In this document: piece after piece, positions 19,905-28,692 of the stretch
How the letters are laid out: each line of letters begins with the position of its first letter
Position numbering within the stretch: the stretch's first letter is position 1
Assembly (NCBI RefSeq): GCF_022870905.1
Contig: NZ_CP091510.1
Span: 434,001 to 498,000, forward strand
DNA: 64,000 nt
DNA from: Neisseria arctica
GTDB taxonomy: Bacteria > Pseudomonadota > Gammaproteobacteria > Burkholderiales > Neisseriaceae
Direction of reading: 5' to 3'
Notes under the pieces: model-generated
Databases searched by the model: none
What the model was told of the DNA's origin: nothing
What the model saw: only the letters and a program-made list of their open reading frames with translations
Made by a program: the position numbers and the translations under genes

Positions 19905-21194
19905 TTATTTTAGGCGGAATTCAGCTGCACGCGCATGGGCAGTTAACATTTCACCGTGGGCTAAAGTACTGGCAATTTTTCCAAGCTTTTGAGCGCCTGT
20001 CTCTGATACTTGGATCAGGCTGCTGCGCTTTTGAAAATCATAAGTACCTAAAGGTGAGGAGAAGCGTGCGGTTCTGCTTGTAGGTAAAACATGGTTAGGT
20101 CCAGCGCAATAGTCGCCAAGGCTTTCACTGGTATATTTTCCCATGAAAATAGCTCCGGCATGGCGGATTTTAGCGGCCCATACATCTGGGTTTTCTACAG
20201 ATAATTCCAGGTGTTCGGGGGCAATATAATTGGCGATTTCACATGCTTCGTTTAAATCTTTTGCAAGAATGAATGCGCCCCTATTTGTTAGTGATGATTC
20301 AATAATAGTGCGGCGGGGCATTTCTGCGATTAGACGGTTCATGGATGCTTGAACATTGTCAAGGTATGGCTGCGAAGTAGAGATTAAGATGGCTTGGGCA
20401 ATTTCATCATGCTCGGCTTGGCTAAATAAATCCATAGCCACCCAATCGGCAGGTGTGCTGCCATCGGCAATAACTAGAATTTCGGAAGGGCCCGCTACCA
20501 TATCAATGCCGACGACCCCGAATACACGGCGCTTTGCGGCGGCCACAAATGCATTACCCGGGCCGGTAATTTTGTCTACTTGCGGGATGCTTTCAGTCCC
20601 ATATGCTAATGCGGCTACAGCTTGTGCTCCGCCTACAGTGAAAACCTTGGTGACGCCCGCAATATAGGCGGCAGCCAATACAATATCATTGCGCTCACCT
20701 TTGGGGGTCGGTACAACCATAATAATTTCCGGTACGCCGGCAACATGTGCGGGCATAGCATTCATAATAACCGAACTGGGATAGGCGGCTTTGCCTCCGG
20801 GAACGTAAATGCCGACACGATCCAAAGGTGTAATTTGCTGTCCGAGTAATGTTCCATCTTCATCAGTATATTGCCATGAGTTCATTTTTTGATGCCGGTG
20901 GTATTTTTCAACGCGTTCGGCAGCAGTTTTTAAGGCCGTCTGAACTTCTATAGGTAAGCGCTCAAAAGCCTGTTGGAGATCTGTTTGGCTTAAGCTAAGG
21001 TCTGCCATGGTTTTGGCGGAAGTACCATCGAAACGGTTGGTGTATTCGATTACAGCCGTATCGCCGCGTGTTTGTACATCAGTGCATATATCGGCTACGA
21101 TTTGATCAATTTTCGGATCTTGGGCAGTTTCAAAAGCAAGAAGGGCTTTGAGTTCATCTTGAAAATTAGGAGATTGGGTATTTAAGTGTTTCAT
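19905..21194 (-). CDS. hisD: Histidinol dehydrogenase (HisD)
   Basis: HisD is a zinc enzyme oxidising histidinol to histidine in two NAD-linked steps, the last reactions of histidine synthesis. The 429-residue protein has the family blocks [49 protein letters not shown], the metal-site region [14 protein letters not shown], and [19 protein letters not shown]. It is the last gene of a minus-strand cluster with hisG, 22 bases after the NYN gene. An AGGCCGTCTGAA copy lies inside it. Confidence 0.96.
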   Translation of the reverse strand: MKHLNTQSPNFQDELKALLAFETAQDPKIDQIVADICTDVQTRGDTAVIEYTNRFDGTSAKTMADLSLSQTDLQQAFERLPIEVQTALKTAAERVEKYHRHQKMNSWQYTDEDGTLLGQQITPLDRVGIYVPGGKAAYPSSVIMNAMPAHVAGVPEIIMVVPTPKGERNDIVLAAAYIAGVTKVFTVGGAQAVAALAYGTESIPQVDKITGPGNAFVAAAKRRVFGVVGIDMVAGPSEILVIADGSTPADWVAMDLFSQAEHDEIAQAILISTSQPYLDNVQASMNRLIAEMPRRTIIESSLTNRGAFILAKDLNEACEIANYIAPEHLELSVENPDVWAAKIRHAGAIFMGKYTSESLGDYCAGPNHVLPTSRTARFSSPLGTYDFQKRSSLIQVSETGAQKLGKIASTLAHGEMLTAHARAAEFRLK

Positions 21195-21216
21195 AAAAGC
21201 AGGCTCTAGAAGTATG

Positions 21217-22176
21217 TTACATCATAGTTTTAACATTGCGGATATATTCTTTGCCTTCATGGCTGTAAATTTCTACCCATGTCGGCAAAATGTTGCGTAC
21301 TGCTTGAGATACGGTTTTTTGACCTAGAGTTTTGGGGTTGAAATCTGGGTCAAGCTGACGGATTCGGCTGCATACATTGTTGAGTTCTGTGCCTGTACCG
21401 TTATCTGTTTGCGATTCAATAATTTCCTGTACTAAGCGGATAAAACGGCGGTAGCTTTGTCGACGGATATAGACTGTTGTATTGCCTATAGTTTTTATAT
21501 CAATTTTAGGCAGTGTACGAACTAAATCAGAGAATTTACCGAAACCGTAGCTGCGGTGGTCGAAATCGGGATTGGTTTTACCTATATAGCTACGCAGACT
21601 GCCTAGTTGTACCCAACCATTATCATCTGCGGTTTCTTTAATGGCACGATAGATAATTTCTTCGGCATTGGCAGGTTGCTCGGCATACTTGAGTTCGGTT
21701 GTTGTTTGTGTGACGGTTTTCTCGGTATTAGTTGCTTGTGCGGCAGCCAATAGATTTTCAGTGTAAATGAAAGTATCGCAGGCTTTTCGGAATGATTCGG
21801 GTGTTTTCTTTTCACCGAAGCCATATACGGTTACACCGTTTTCACGGATACGAGATGCGAGGCGGGTGAAGTCACTATCACTGGAAACGATACAAAAACC
21901 ATCAAAAGTTTTGCTGTAAAGTAAATCCATGGCATCAATCACTAACGCCATGTCGGTTGCATTTTTGCCTTTGGTGTAAGCAAATTGCTGAACAGGAATA
22001 ATAGCATGCGGTAGCAAGGCTTCTTTCCATTTGTTTAGACCGCTGCTCCAATCTCCATAAATACGTTTTACGCTGGCGATACCATATTTGGCAATTTCTG
22101 CCAATAGGGGGGCGATAATGTCGGCCGAGGCGTTATCCGCATCAATTAAAACAGCTAATTTTTTTTCGGTTAGCAA
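21217..22176 (-). CDS. NYN-domain RNase-like protein with OST-HTH/LOTUS domains (LabA-like)
   Basis: The 319-residue protein begins with [19 protein letters not shown] and has [10 protein letters not shown] and [18 protein letters not shown]: the Asp-rich PIN-like active site of NYN/LabA-type nucleases. Two OST-HTH (LOTUS) modules, putative RNA binders, occupy about residues 165-245 ([20 protein letters not shown]) and 250-319. It probably cleaves or processes RNA (family inference). It lies between the beta-helix gene and hisD in one transcription unit. Confidence 0.82.
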   Translation of the reverse strand: MLTEKKLAVLIDADNASADIIAPLLAEIAKYGIASVKRIYGDWSSGLNKWKEALLPHAIIPVQQFAYTKGKNATDMALVIDAMDLLYSKTFDGFCIVSSDSDFTRLASRIRENGVTVYGFGEKKTPESFRKACDTFIYTENLLAAAQATNTEKTVTQTTTELKYAEQPANAEEIIYRAIKETADDNGWVQLGSLRSYIGKTNPDFDHRSYGFGKFSDLVRTLPKIDIKTIGNTTVYIRRQSYRRFIRLVQEIIESQTDNGTGTELNNVCSRIRQLDPDFNPKTLGQKTVSQAVRNILPTWVEIYSHEGKEYIRNVKTMM

Positions 22177-22237
22177 AGTGGTTTTCCTATCAATTTAAGT
22201 ATGGTGATATTGCTTAGAGTACAGTTTGTTTTATGTT

Positions 22238-23296
22238 TTACCACACTGTTTGGTTGCCACTGATACGGTTGTTTTGTCCATGGTCGCGTATCATTATTTG
22301 AGGTTGTAGGCGATAAATCCGGTTGTTGGAAACGGTATTGTTATCGGCAAAATCAGCATTATCGGCACTGCTGCCGAATGAGTAGCCCGCATCTGCTTGA
22401 CAGTAGTTTCGCTTGCCGTTACGAGCTCCTAACCAAATCGAAGGCAAGCTGCCTTTATATTTCCTATAAAAAAATGTATTGTTTCTAATAATGTTTTCAG
22501 ACGGCGTTTGATGGCGTATGGTGCCGCCTTCTCCACAATTGCGGTACAGGTATATACCGCCTTTATTTAAGGATGAAAAGCGGTTGTTTTGAAAAGTATT
22601 GCGTGCAGAGCCATCAATGGCAATCAACTCCCGAGCAGTTTTGCTGTCGACGGTATTGCGGATGAAAGTATTATTTGCACTTTCTGCGTCTAAATAAACG
22701 GCTACGCTATTGCTTCTGCCACTGATATGACTATCGGAAACGGTAATTTGCGTCACTCCCGGGGCAATGTATAAAGGTATGCGTCCATGGCCGTTAATAA
22801 TTAAATTTTCTAACCGAATATTACGAGGAGCTGCTTGTTGTGCACGTTGGGTATGATCATTTTGAAGAGAAGAGGTACGTAATAATCCCCCCTCTCCGTT
22901 GGCAGCCATACCTTGAATCCGTATGGAACCCTCTATTCGGCAATTGCGCAAAGTAATATTTTGCGGTGCCTGCCATTGCCCTTTTTGTTGGATTGAGCGA
23001 ATAAGCACACTATCGATTTTGCCTGACTTTCCGGAGTCGATGGTTGCTCCGTTGCAATCGAAAGTAATACCGCTGGCTTGATTGCCACTGAAAATCAGAC
23101 GTTTGCCGATGCGGGCGGTTGCAGGCAGGGTGGCGGAACAGCGAACTTCAATACTGTTGTTTTCGCTGTCGGTAGGAGTCAAAATATCTGCAAGCTGGGA
23201 ATTACTGCACATAGTAGTTTGGGTTGCCATTACGGCAGACCAAGGAAAATACAATAATACTGGCAGTATGGTTCGGTAGCGGCGGTACATATTCAT
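22238..23296 (-). CDS. Exported right-handed parallel beta-helix repeat protein
   Basis: The 352-residue protein has a signal peptide (residues 1 to about 24, ending AVMAT); a second Met at codon 3 could be the true start. The body shows repeated N-rich turns such as NNTFIRNTVDS, RNTFQNNRFSS and ENIIRNNTFFYRK, typical of pectate-lyase-like beta-helices (NosD/polysaccharide-active type). Substrate is unknown. It sits 11 bases after hisG in the same direction. A DUS lies in its 3' half. Confidence 0.75.
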   Translation of the reverse strand: MNMYRRYRTILPVLLYFPWSAVMATQTTMCSNSQLADILTPTDSENNSIEVRCSATLPATARIGKRLIFSGNQASGITFDCNGATIDSGKSGKIDSVLIRSIQQKGQWQAPQNITLRNCRIEGSIRIQGMAANGEGGLLRTSSLQNDHTQRAQQAAPRNIRLENLIINGHGRIPLYIAPGVTQITVSDSHISGRSNSVAVYLDAESANNTFIRNTVDSKTARELIAIDGSARNTFQNNRFSSLNKGGIYLYRNCGEGGTIRHQTPSENIIRNNTFFYRKYKGSLPSIWLGARNGKRNYCQADAGYSFGSSADNADFADNNTVSNNRIYRLQPQIMIRDHGQNNRISGNQTVW

Positions 23297-23307
23297 TTTG
23301 ATGTTAT

Positions 23308-23958
23308 TTAGGCGTTTATTACGCCGGCAAAGGCATCAATAATGGGTTGGATAGTAGAGTATTTAACCTTTAATGCAGCTTTATTTACGACGAGGCGGCT
23401 GGAGATGTCGGCAATGTGTTCTACGGCCTCCAAGTTGTTAGCCTTGAGTGTACCTCCGGTAGATACCAAATCAACAATCGCATCACTTAATCCTACTAAT
23501 GGAGCCAACTCCATTGAACCATAGAGTTTGATGATATCGACGTGTACACCTTTCCCTGCAAAATGTTCGGCAGCGATATCAGGATATTTTGTTGCCACAC
23601 GTAAACGGCTTCCCGGTTGTGATGCTGCGGCGTAATTGAAGCCTTTGCGTACGGCAACCATCATACGGCATTTGGCAATTTGTAAATCAAGCGGCTGATA
23701 CAGCCCATCTCCGCCGTGTTCGATTAGAACATCTTTGCCTGCGATACCGAAGTCGGCGGCACCATATTGAACGTAGGTAGGCACGTCGGAGGCGCGGACA
23801 ATGACCAAACGTACATTAGGTAGATTGGTGCCGATAATTAATTTTCTTGAACTGCCGGGTTCTTCTTCTGGTTTGATTCCTGCAGCTGCCAATAAGGGCA
23901 AAGTTTCATCAAAAATACGCCCTTTGGAAAGGGCAATGGTCAGACCTGTTTCAGACAT
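23308..23958 (-). CDS. hisG: ATP phosphoribosyltransferase, short form (HisG-S)
   Basis: HisG couples ATP and PRPP in the first step of histidine synthesis. The start at 23958 ([21 protein letters not shown]) gives 216 residues, the short form; an upstream open frame to 24015 has no support. The motifs [19 protein letters not shown] and [14 protein letters not shown] (PRPP site) are present. The short form lacks the regulatory C-terminal domain and needs the HisZ partner, which is not in this window. Confidence 0.95.
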   Translation of the reverse strand: MSETGLTIALSKGRIFDETLPLLAAAGIKPEEEPGSSRKLIIGTNLPNVRLVIVRASDVPTYVQYGAADFGIAGKDVLIEHGGDGLYQPLDLQIAKCRMMVAVRKGFNYAAASQPGSRLRVATKYPDIAAEHFAGKGVHVDIIKLYGSMELAPLVGLSDAIVDLVSTGGTLKANNLEAVEHIADISSRLVVNKAALKVKYSTIQPIIDAFAGVINA

Positions 23959-24053
23959 AGGTATTCCGGATATAAATGCCGTCTGAAAGAACAAAAGGTT
24001 CTGTTTTGTTCCCATGCGGCTTTCAATTTTTCAAAATATGTATTCTATAACAA

Positions 24054-24074
24054 AACCCGCCAAATAGGCGGGTT
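24054..24074 (-). terminator. terminator after the Sco gene
   Basis: AACCCGCC (24054-24061) pairs with GGCGGGTT (24067-24074), with T-rich sequence following on the minus strand. It lies just past the stop codon of the minus-strand Sco gene. Confidence 0.7.
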
Positions 24075-24088
24075 GCGGTAGGTAATGT

Positions 24089-24724
24089 TTAGAGCAAAGT
24101 TTTAATATCATCGGCGATTTGTGCTGCTGTACTGCCGTATGGTGCAAAAATAGCTACTTCACCGTTCTTATCTAATAAATAAGTACCAGCCGAGTGATCG
24201 ACTAAATATACTTTTTCAGATTGTTGATTTGCTTTTGCGGAAACAACTTGGTATTGCTGTTTGATAAGGGGCAGGCTTTGATCACCAGTAACGGTTAGTC
24301 CGATAAAGTCAGGATGAAACTGTTTGACATATTTACCGATTAATTCGGGTGTGTCGCGCTCCGGGTCAACGCTGGCAAATACAACAGATACATCTTTAGC
24401 GGATTCCCCCAATTGCTCGATAGTATCTTTGTAAGTTAATAATTCGGTAGGGCATATGTCAGGGCAGTGTGTGTAACCAAAAGACAAAATGACCACTTTG
24501 CCTTTTAATTTACTTAATTGAAAGAGATTGCCGTTACCGTCAGTCATGGTGAAGTCACCACCAATATTTTGATTGCGTATATCAGTACCATGCAGTTTGG
24601 TTGCCTGTGTTGCGGATGCTGCTGTATCAGAGGATGCAGGGGTAATAGTGGCAGATTGTTGAGGCTGGCATGCACATAGTAAGGCGATAAGGCTGCCAGA
24701 GAAAAGCAGGTATGGATATTTCAT
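24089..24724 (-). CDS. SCO1/SenC-family copper chaperone lipoprotein
   Basis: The 211-residue protein has a lipoprotein signal (LLCACQPQ). Its thioredoxin-like domain carries the copper-binding CPDICP pair and the distal His in LVDHSAGTYLL. Sco proteins deliver copper to the CuA or CuB sites of respiratory oxidases or protect against oxidants. The cbb3 operon of this window, about 5 kb away, is a plausible client. Confidence 0.9.
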   Translation of the reverse strand: MKYPYLLFSGSLIALLCACQPQQSATITPASSDTAASATQATKLHGTDIRNQNIGGDFTMTDGNGNLFQLSKLKGKVVILSFGYTHCPDICPTELLTYKDTIEQLGESAKDVSVVFASVDPERDTPELIGKYVKQFHPDFIGLTVTGDQSLPLIKQQYQVVSAKANQQSEKVYLVDHSAGTYLLDKNGEVAIFAPYGSTAAQIADDIKTLL

Positions 24725-24908
24725 GATCGGACTCCATTGGTAACGGTATTATATTAATATATTTTCTACCTTATGGTGATATTTGTTTTCCATTATAAAT
24801 AGGCATTTTTTATAGATAGGAACGTTTGTGATTATGGGGAATTTTGAATTTAATTTTTAATATTTTCAATATGTTAAAAAAAAATTCAAAAATAATTGAT
24901 AGAATTGG

Positions 24909-24936
24909 TTTACAAGGTAAAAAACACTGATATAAT
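24909..24936 (+). promoter_or_regulatory. tRNA-Leu(CAA) promoter
   Basis: TTTACA (24909-24914), a 16-base spacer and a perfect TATAAT (24931-24936) put the start about 10 bases before the tRNA. Confidence 0.75.
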
Positions 24937-24952
24937 GTTGACTTCTTCACCA

Positions 24953-25037
24953 GCCCAGGTGGCGAAATTGGTAGACGCAGGGGACTCAAAATCCCCCGCC
25001 GAAAGGTGTGTCGGTTCGAGTCCGACCCTGGGCACCA
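24953..25037 (+). tRNA. tRNA-Leu (anticodon CAA)
   Basis: The 85-base class II tRNA has acceptor stem GCCCAGG/CCTGGGC, encoded CCA, a long variable arm, and the anticodon loop CTCAAAA, reading UUG. Its 3' end is the insertion point of the mobile element that follows. Confidence 0.97.
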
Positions 25038-25125
25038 CACTGAAAAAACAGCAGCCTTTTAGGTTGCTTTTTTTACGTCTTATATTATCCAATAACGTCC
25101 ACAAGATTTAATCAGGGCAAGGCTT
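25037..25125 (+). repeat. Left 89-bp flanking repeat (attL region)
   Basis: The 89-bp block is repeated at 37207-37295 with a single difference (A at 25087, G at 37257). It begins at the last base of tRNA-Leu and includes the tRNA terminator. A diverged third copy lies in reverse beside tRNA-Leu(UAA) near 56780-56880, so the block travels with this integrase family rather than being only a target duplication. Confidence 0.9.
25050..25074 (+). terminator. tRNA-Leu(CAA) terminator
   Basis: AGCAGCC (25050-25056) pairs with GGTTGCT (25062-25068) with one G-U pair, followed by a T-run to 25074. Confidence 0.8.
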
Positions 25126-25206
25126 TCAGCCGGTTTACCCATTCCCCCGTCACCGATTTTATATCCAATAACGTCCAATGCAATCCTGTTGAATCAACCA
25201 AAAAGC

Positions 25207-25255
25207 GGGGGTATATTTTGGGGTATCTTGCAAATACCCCTGAAAAAATACCCCC
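25207..25255. repeat. Nested GGGGGTAT inverted repeats abutting the integrase start
   Basis: Copies of G(4-5)TAT lie at 25207-25214 and 25220-25226 and, inverted, at 25234-25240 and 25248-25255. They form two nested stems ending two bases before the integrase ATG. The same octamer occurs twice near the right end (37118-37137). They may be integrase or AlpA arm-type sites, or mask the integrase ribosome site. Confidence 0.7.
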
Positions 25256-25257
25256 AA

Positions 25258-26472
25258 ATGCCACTAAATGACCGTCAAATTAAAAATGCCAAGCCAACAG
25301 ATAAGCCCTATAAGCTTTCAGATGGGGCAGGCCTGCATCTGGTTATTACCCCCGCAGGCGGTAAATTATGGCGATTGAAGTACCGTATTGATAGAAAAGA
25401 AAAACTGCTTTCAATCGGTAAATACCCTGCTGTATCACTCTCAGAAGCTCGCGAAGCAGCTAATAATGCACGCGCTATGTTGGCAGCAGGGCAAGACCCA
25501 AGCGCGACCAAACAGCAAGCGAAAGCCGAAAGAGCAGCAGCACTGGCTAACACCTTTCAGGCAATCACCCATCAATGGCACGCGGCCAACCTGCATCGCT
25601 GGAAGCCCATACATGCAGAAAGGGTATTACACCACTTCCAGAAAGACGTACTACCGTTAATCGGCAATATGCCGTTGGATGAAATCAATGTGGCGGCCAT
25701 TAAGAACCTGTTAGATCGCATCGTTGTACGCGGTTCAATTCCGACTGCCGAGAAAATCAGGCAATGGATAGGGGCCGTTTTTGAATATGCGGCCATGTTG
25801 GAATTAACAGACCGTAACCCCGCCCGTGCATTAAAGCAGTATTTGCCCAAACCCAAAACCAAGCACATGCCCGCTTTGCCGGGTGAAGAGCTGACCGAAT
25901 TTTACCGCCGCTTGCTTGTGGCCGATGTGAACCAGCAGAACAGAATCGGCGTGATGTTGATTATGCTGGTGTTTTTGCGTAATACCGAATTGCGGGGCGG
26001 TATGTGGGCAGAAATCGACTTCAAGGCCAAGCTATGGCGCGTTCCGGCCGAAAGAATGAAGCGGCCAAGACCGCATGAAGTTCCATTGTCGGATTGGACA
26101 ATTGAGCTATTGCAAGAGCTACACGGTTTAACCAGCCAAACGCCCTACCTGTTTCCCAGTCACAAAAATACCAGCGGCTATATCAGTGAAAATACCTTGG
26201 GCAAAATCATCAATAACATGGGCTATAAAGGCATTGCCACACCCCACGGCTTCCGCAGCCTCGCCAGTAGCGTACTGAATGAACAAGGCTTTAATCCTGA
26301 TGCTATCGAATTGCAGCTTGCCCACGTTGAAGAAAACAAGATAAGAGCCGCCTATAACCGAGCTGACTACATGGAAGAACGCCGGGCAATGATGCAGTGG
26401 TATAGCGATTATCTGAAAGAGCGGTATAACAAAGCAGTGGATAGCCTGAAAGCTGTTGCCAGCGGGTTATAG
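25258..26472 (+). CDS. P4-type tyrosine integrase
   Basis: The 404-residue protein starts at MPLNDRQIKNAKPTDKPYKL, the usual start of this family; an upstream TTG frame (25189) would run through the nested repeats. It has a DUF4102 N-terminal arm-binding domain, a core-binding domain, and a catalytic domain with Arg246 (ELRGG), His330 and Arg333 (PHGFRS), His356 (QLAHVEENK) and Tyr366 (AAYNRADY). All catalytic residues are intact. It recombines the element into a tRNA 3' end. No clear Shine-Dalgarno is seen. Confidence 0.95.
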   Translation: MPLNDRQIKNAKPTDKPYKLSDGAGLHLVITPAGGKLWRLKYRIDRKEKLLSIGKYPAVSLSEAREAANNARAMLAAGQDPSATKQQAKAERAAALANTFQAITHQWHAANLHRWKPIHAERVLHHFQKDVLPLIGNMPLDEINVAAIKNLLDRIVVRGSIPTAEKIRQWIGAVFEYAAMLELTDRNPARALKQYLPKPKTKHMPALPGEELTEFYRRLLVADVNQQNRIGVMLIMLVFLRNTELRGGMWAEIDFKAKLWRVPAERMKRPRPHEVPLSDWTIELLQELHGLTSQTPYLFPSHKNTSGYISENTLGKIINNMGYKGIATPHGFRSLASSVLNEQGFNPDAIELQLAHVEENKIRAAYNRADYMEERRAMMQWYSDYLKERYNKAVDSLKAVASGL

Positions 26473-26482
26473 GTTGCCTGAA
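26471..26482 (+). repeat. Simonsiella-like DUS variant
   Basis: AGGTTGCCTGAA differs by one base from the AG-simDUS dialect AGGCTGCCTGAA and is unlike the host core GCCGTCTGAA. It overlaps the end of the integrase gene. Confidence 0.5.
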
Positions 26483-26586
26483 AGTCACAAACACCAGTTC
26501 CGTTGCTGTTTTTTGTTGCTGAACGTAAACCCTATTGCACACCAGTGGGCTTTAATCTATCATTTTGATACATAAGTAAGGGAAAC

Positions 26587-26885
26587 ATGGATAAGCAAGA
26601 GATAATCAGACTAATCAGGATGGCGGCCACAGACGGCAAAGTTTTTTATACCGCCCATGCAGAGCAGCGCATGTTGGAGCGCAGTATATCCCGCATTATG
26701 GTTCACCAATGCCTATTAGCTGGCATATCGGAAGCACACAGACACCTGTACACAATACCGACTATCACACCTATGAATGCCGTCTAAGCCACTATATGGC
26801 AGGTGTAAATTATGATGTGGTAGCTGCAATCAATCCCGCCGATCCTACCGCCATTGTTGTAACCGTTATTAACACAGAGGAATAG
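26587..26885 (+). pseudogene. DUF4258 protein (TA-type toxin candidate) with a frameshift
   Basis: The start MDKQEIIRLIRMAATDGKVF is preceded by AAGGG, and the N-terminal half has FYTAHAEQRMLERSIS, the conserved DUF4258 motif. The first frame stops at 26787 after unrelated residues. In a second frame the sequence resumes as YHTYECRLSHYMAG, VNYDVVAAINPADP and TAIVVTVINTEE, the beta-strand-rich end expected for the family, stopping at 26885. One indel near 26730-26760 explains both. DUF4258 folds resemble RelE/MqsR-type toxins. The HTH gene follows 5 bases later. Confidence 0.75.
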
Positions 26886-26890
26886 CTATC

Positions 26891-27334
26891 ATGTATCAAT
26901 ACAAATTATCAGGGCTTGATAATGTATGGCTGGTAAACGGCTACACCATCGAGCAGACACCATACGGCGAGGCAGTGCATATTGACCACGCAAATGAGCT
27001 AGATACAGTCATTGCGCTTGAATTGGTAAAACAACAAGATGCACTTACAGCAGCAGAGTTTCGTTTTATCCGCCAACAGCTAGGCATGAGCCAAAGCGAT
27101 GTGGGTGCATTCATGGGGGTGGATAATCAAACGGTAGCCCGCTGGGAGAAAAAAGAAACCCCGTTGCCACCCTATGCTGACAGATTGATGCGTGTATTGT
27201 TTACAGGGCATCAAGTCAAAGACACCAGTATTTATAGCTTGGTACAAACATTCAACGCTATTGATAAAGCCAAAAACAGCCGTATCGTGTTAACCAAATC
27301 AGAAACATGGCAGGGAGAATTACAGCCCTGTTAA
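26891..27334 (+). CDS. HTH antitoxin-like regulator (MqsA-C-terminal type)
   Basis: The 147-residue protein has an N-terminal half without a recognised motif and an XRE-type HTH (about residues 62-115: EFRFIRQQLGMSQSDVGAFM, VDNQTVARWEKKE). The layout of a DUF4258 gene followed directly by an HTH gene is a recurrent toxin-antitoxin-like pair in proteobacteria. It probably autoregulates the pair. With the upstream partner frameshifted, this gene may persist alone. Confidence 0.75.
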   Translation: MYQYKLSGLDNVWLVNGYTIEQTPYGEAVHIDHANELDTVIALELVKQQDALTAAEFRFIRQQLGMSQSDVGAFMGVDNQTVARWEKKETPLPPYADRLMRVLFTGHQVKDTSIYSLVQTFNAIDKAKNSRIVLTKSETWQGELQPC

Positions 27335-27345
27335 GGCTACCTGAA
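27334..27345 (+). repeat. Eikenella-type DUS (AGGCTACCTGAA)
   Basis: An exact match to the AG-eikDUS dialect lies directly after the HTH stop codon, while the chromosome uses GCCGTCTGAA. It suggests the pair came from an Eikenella-like donor. Confidence 0.7.
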
Positions 27346-27351
27346 ACCTAC

Positions 27352-27380
27352 AAACACCAGCCGCCCCGCTGGTGTTTTTT
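27352..27380 (+). terminator. terminator after the DUF4258/HTH pair
   Basis: AAACACCAGC (27352-27361) pairs with GCTGGTGTTT (27368-27377) around a 6-base loop, followed by a T-run. Confidence 0.88.
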
Positions 27381-27518
27381 ATTGCCTATTGTGGCCGATG
27401 CACCCCGTAATCGAAGCCAACACCCTAAAAGCCGCCTTAGATAAAGTCATACATCATTTGTATAATTATTTATTGAATGTATAATAATATCCAACAAAGA
27501 CCAAAACGGCTAAATATC

Positions 27519-28604
27519 ATGCAAACACAAGACGCTTTATATTACCGCCGAGCCGATTATGCAGAGAGCCTGCTAACCAGCCTAAACGGCATCACACATG
27601 CGTTTACACTCTTTGCCCCGCGCCGCATGGGTAAAACACAATTTCTATTAAAAGACATTGCCCCTACTGCCGAACGTATGGGCTTCAATGTGTTTTACTT
27701 TTCATTTATGGACGATACAGGCGCAAACGTTGCCGCCGATTTTCAAACAGCCTTATATCACTTCGCCCAAAGCATACGGACAGGCAGCGGCATCAAATCA
27801 TTTTTAGGCAGTCTGAACAAAATTGACATCATGGGCATAGGCATAGGGCGGGAAAACAAAGCCGAAACCCTACCCAAAATCAGCGACATTATTACCAGCA
27901 TAGCCCACGACAACGCTCCGACATTGCTATTGCTGGACGAAGTTCAGGAACTGGCACGGATAAAAGACACAAGCGGCCTAATACGTTCATTGCGCACAGG
28001 CTTGGACATCAACCAAAACCGCGTGAAAACCATTTTCACAGGCAGCAGCACCAATGGCCTGAAAGCCATGTTCAACAACAGCAAAGCCCCGTTTTTCCAC
28101 TTTGCCCACGCCCTGGATTTTCCCCTTTTAGGTAAAGAATTTACCGACTTTTTAGCCGATGTTTATCAGAAACGTACAGGCAAACAAGCCGATAAAGCCG
28201 CCTTTTACACCATGTTTAAGCGGTTGAACCACACGCCTATGTACATGCGGGCAGTTGTACAAGACATGATAATCACACCCGAATTAAGCCTAGAAGAAGC
28301 CGCATCAAGCCGCTTGCAGCAACTCAATGAACAACACGCCGAAAAAGGAATCTGGGCAGAGTTAAAACCGATTGAGCAGGCCATTTTGGCGGATATAGCA
28401 CGCAACCCCAACACCAGCCCGTACAGCCAAGAAAGCCGGCAACGATATGCCGCCGCGCTTGGCATAGCCAACGTGAGCAACAGCAACGTACAGGCCGCCA
28501 TTAACCGCATGGAACGGCAAGACTGGATAAACCGCAATGCAAGCAGAACATTACAAATCAACAACCCGCTATTGCAGACATGGATTTTAGAAAACACACC
28601 CTAG
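27519..28604 (+). CDS. AAA-type ATPase (island cargo)
   Basis: The protein (361 residues from MQTQDALYY) has Walker A APRRMGKTQF near residue 35, Walker B TLLLLDEVQEL near 140, a sensor-like IFTGSSTNG, and a winged-helix-like C-terminus. It resembles the archaeal-ATPase/STAND-like ATP-binding proteins seen in mobile elements. An earlier in-frame ATG (27477) is possible; neither start has a clear ribosome site. It lies in the cargo position after the integrase. Function is unknown; a defence role is conceivable but unproven. Confidence 0.7.
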   Translation: MQTQDALYYRRADYAESLLTSLNGITHAFTLFAPRRMGKTQFLLKDIAPTAERMGFNVFYFSFMDDTGANVAADFQTALYHFAQSIRTGSGIKSFLGSLNKIDIMGIGIGRENKAETLPKISDIITSIAHDNAPTLLLLDEVQELARIKDTSGLIRSLRTGLDINQNRVKTIFTGSSTNGLKAMFNNSKAPFFHFAHALDFPLLGKEFTDFLADVYQKRTGKQADKAAFYTMFKRLNHTPMYMRAVVQDMIITPELSLEEAASSRLQQLNEQHAEKGIWAELKPIEQAILADIARNPNTSPYSQESRQRYAAALGIANVSNSNVQAAINRMERQDWINRNASRTLQINNPLLQTWILENTP

Positions 28605-28692
28605 CGGTATGATCAAAGGCCGTCTGAAAGTTTACAACCACACCTAGCCCGCGATTAGCTACCAACGGCGAAAACTAAGAGATTATGAAGTT

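Noticed and set aside
24896..25111. Small reading frames across tRNA-Leu(CAA)
   Set aside because: The sequence is a complete tRNA with promoter and terminator; the frames are accidental.
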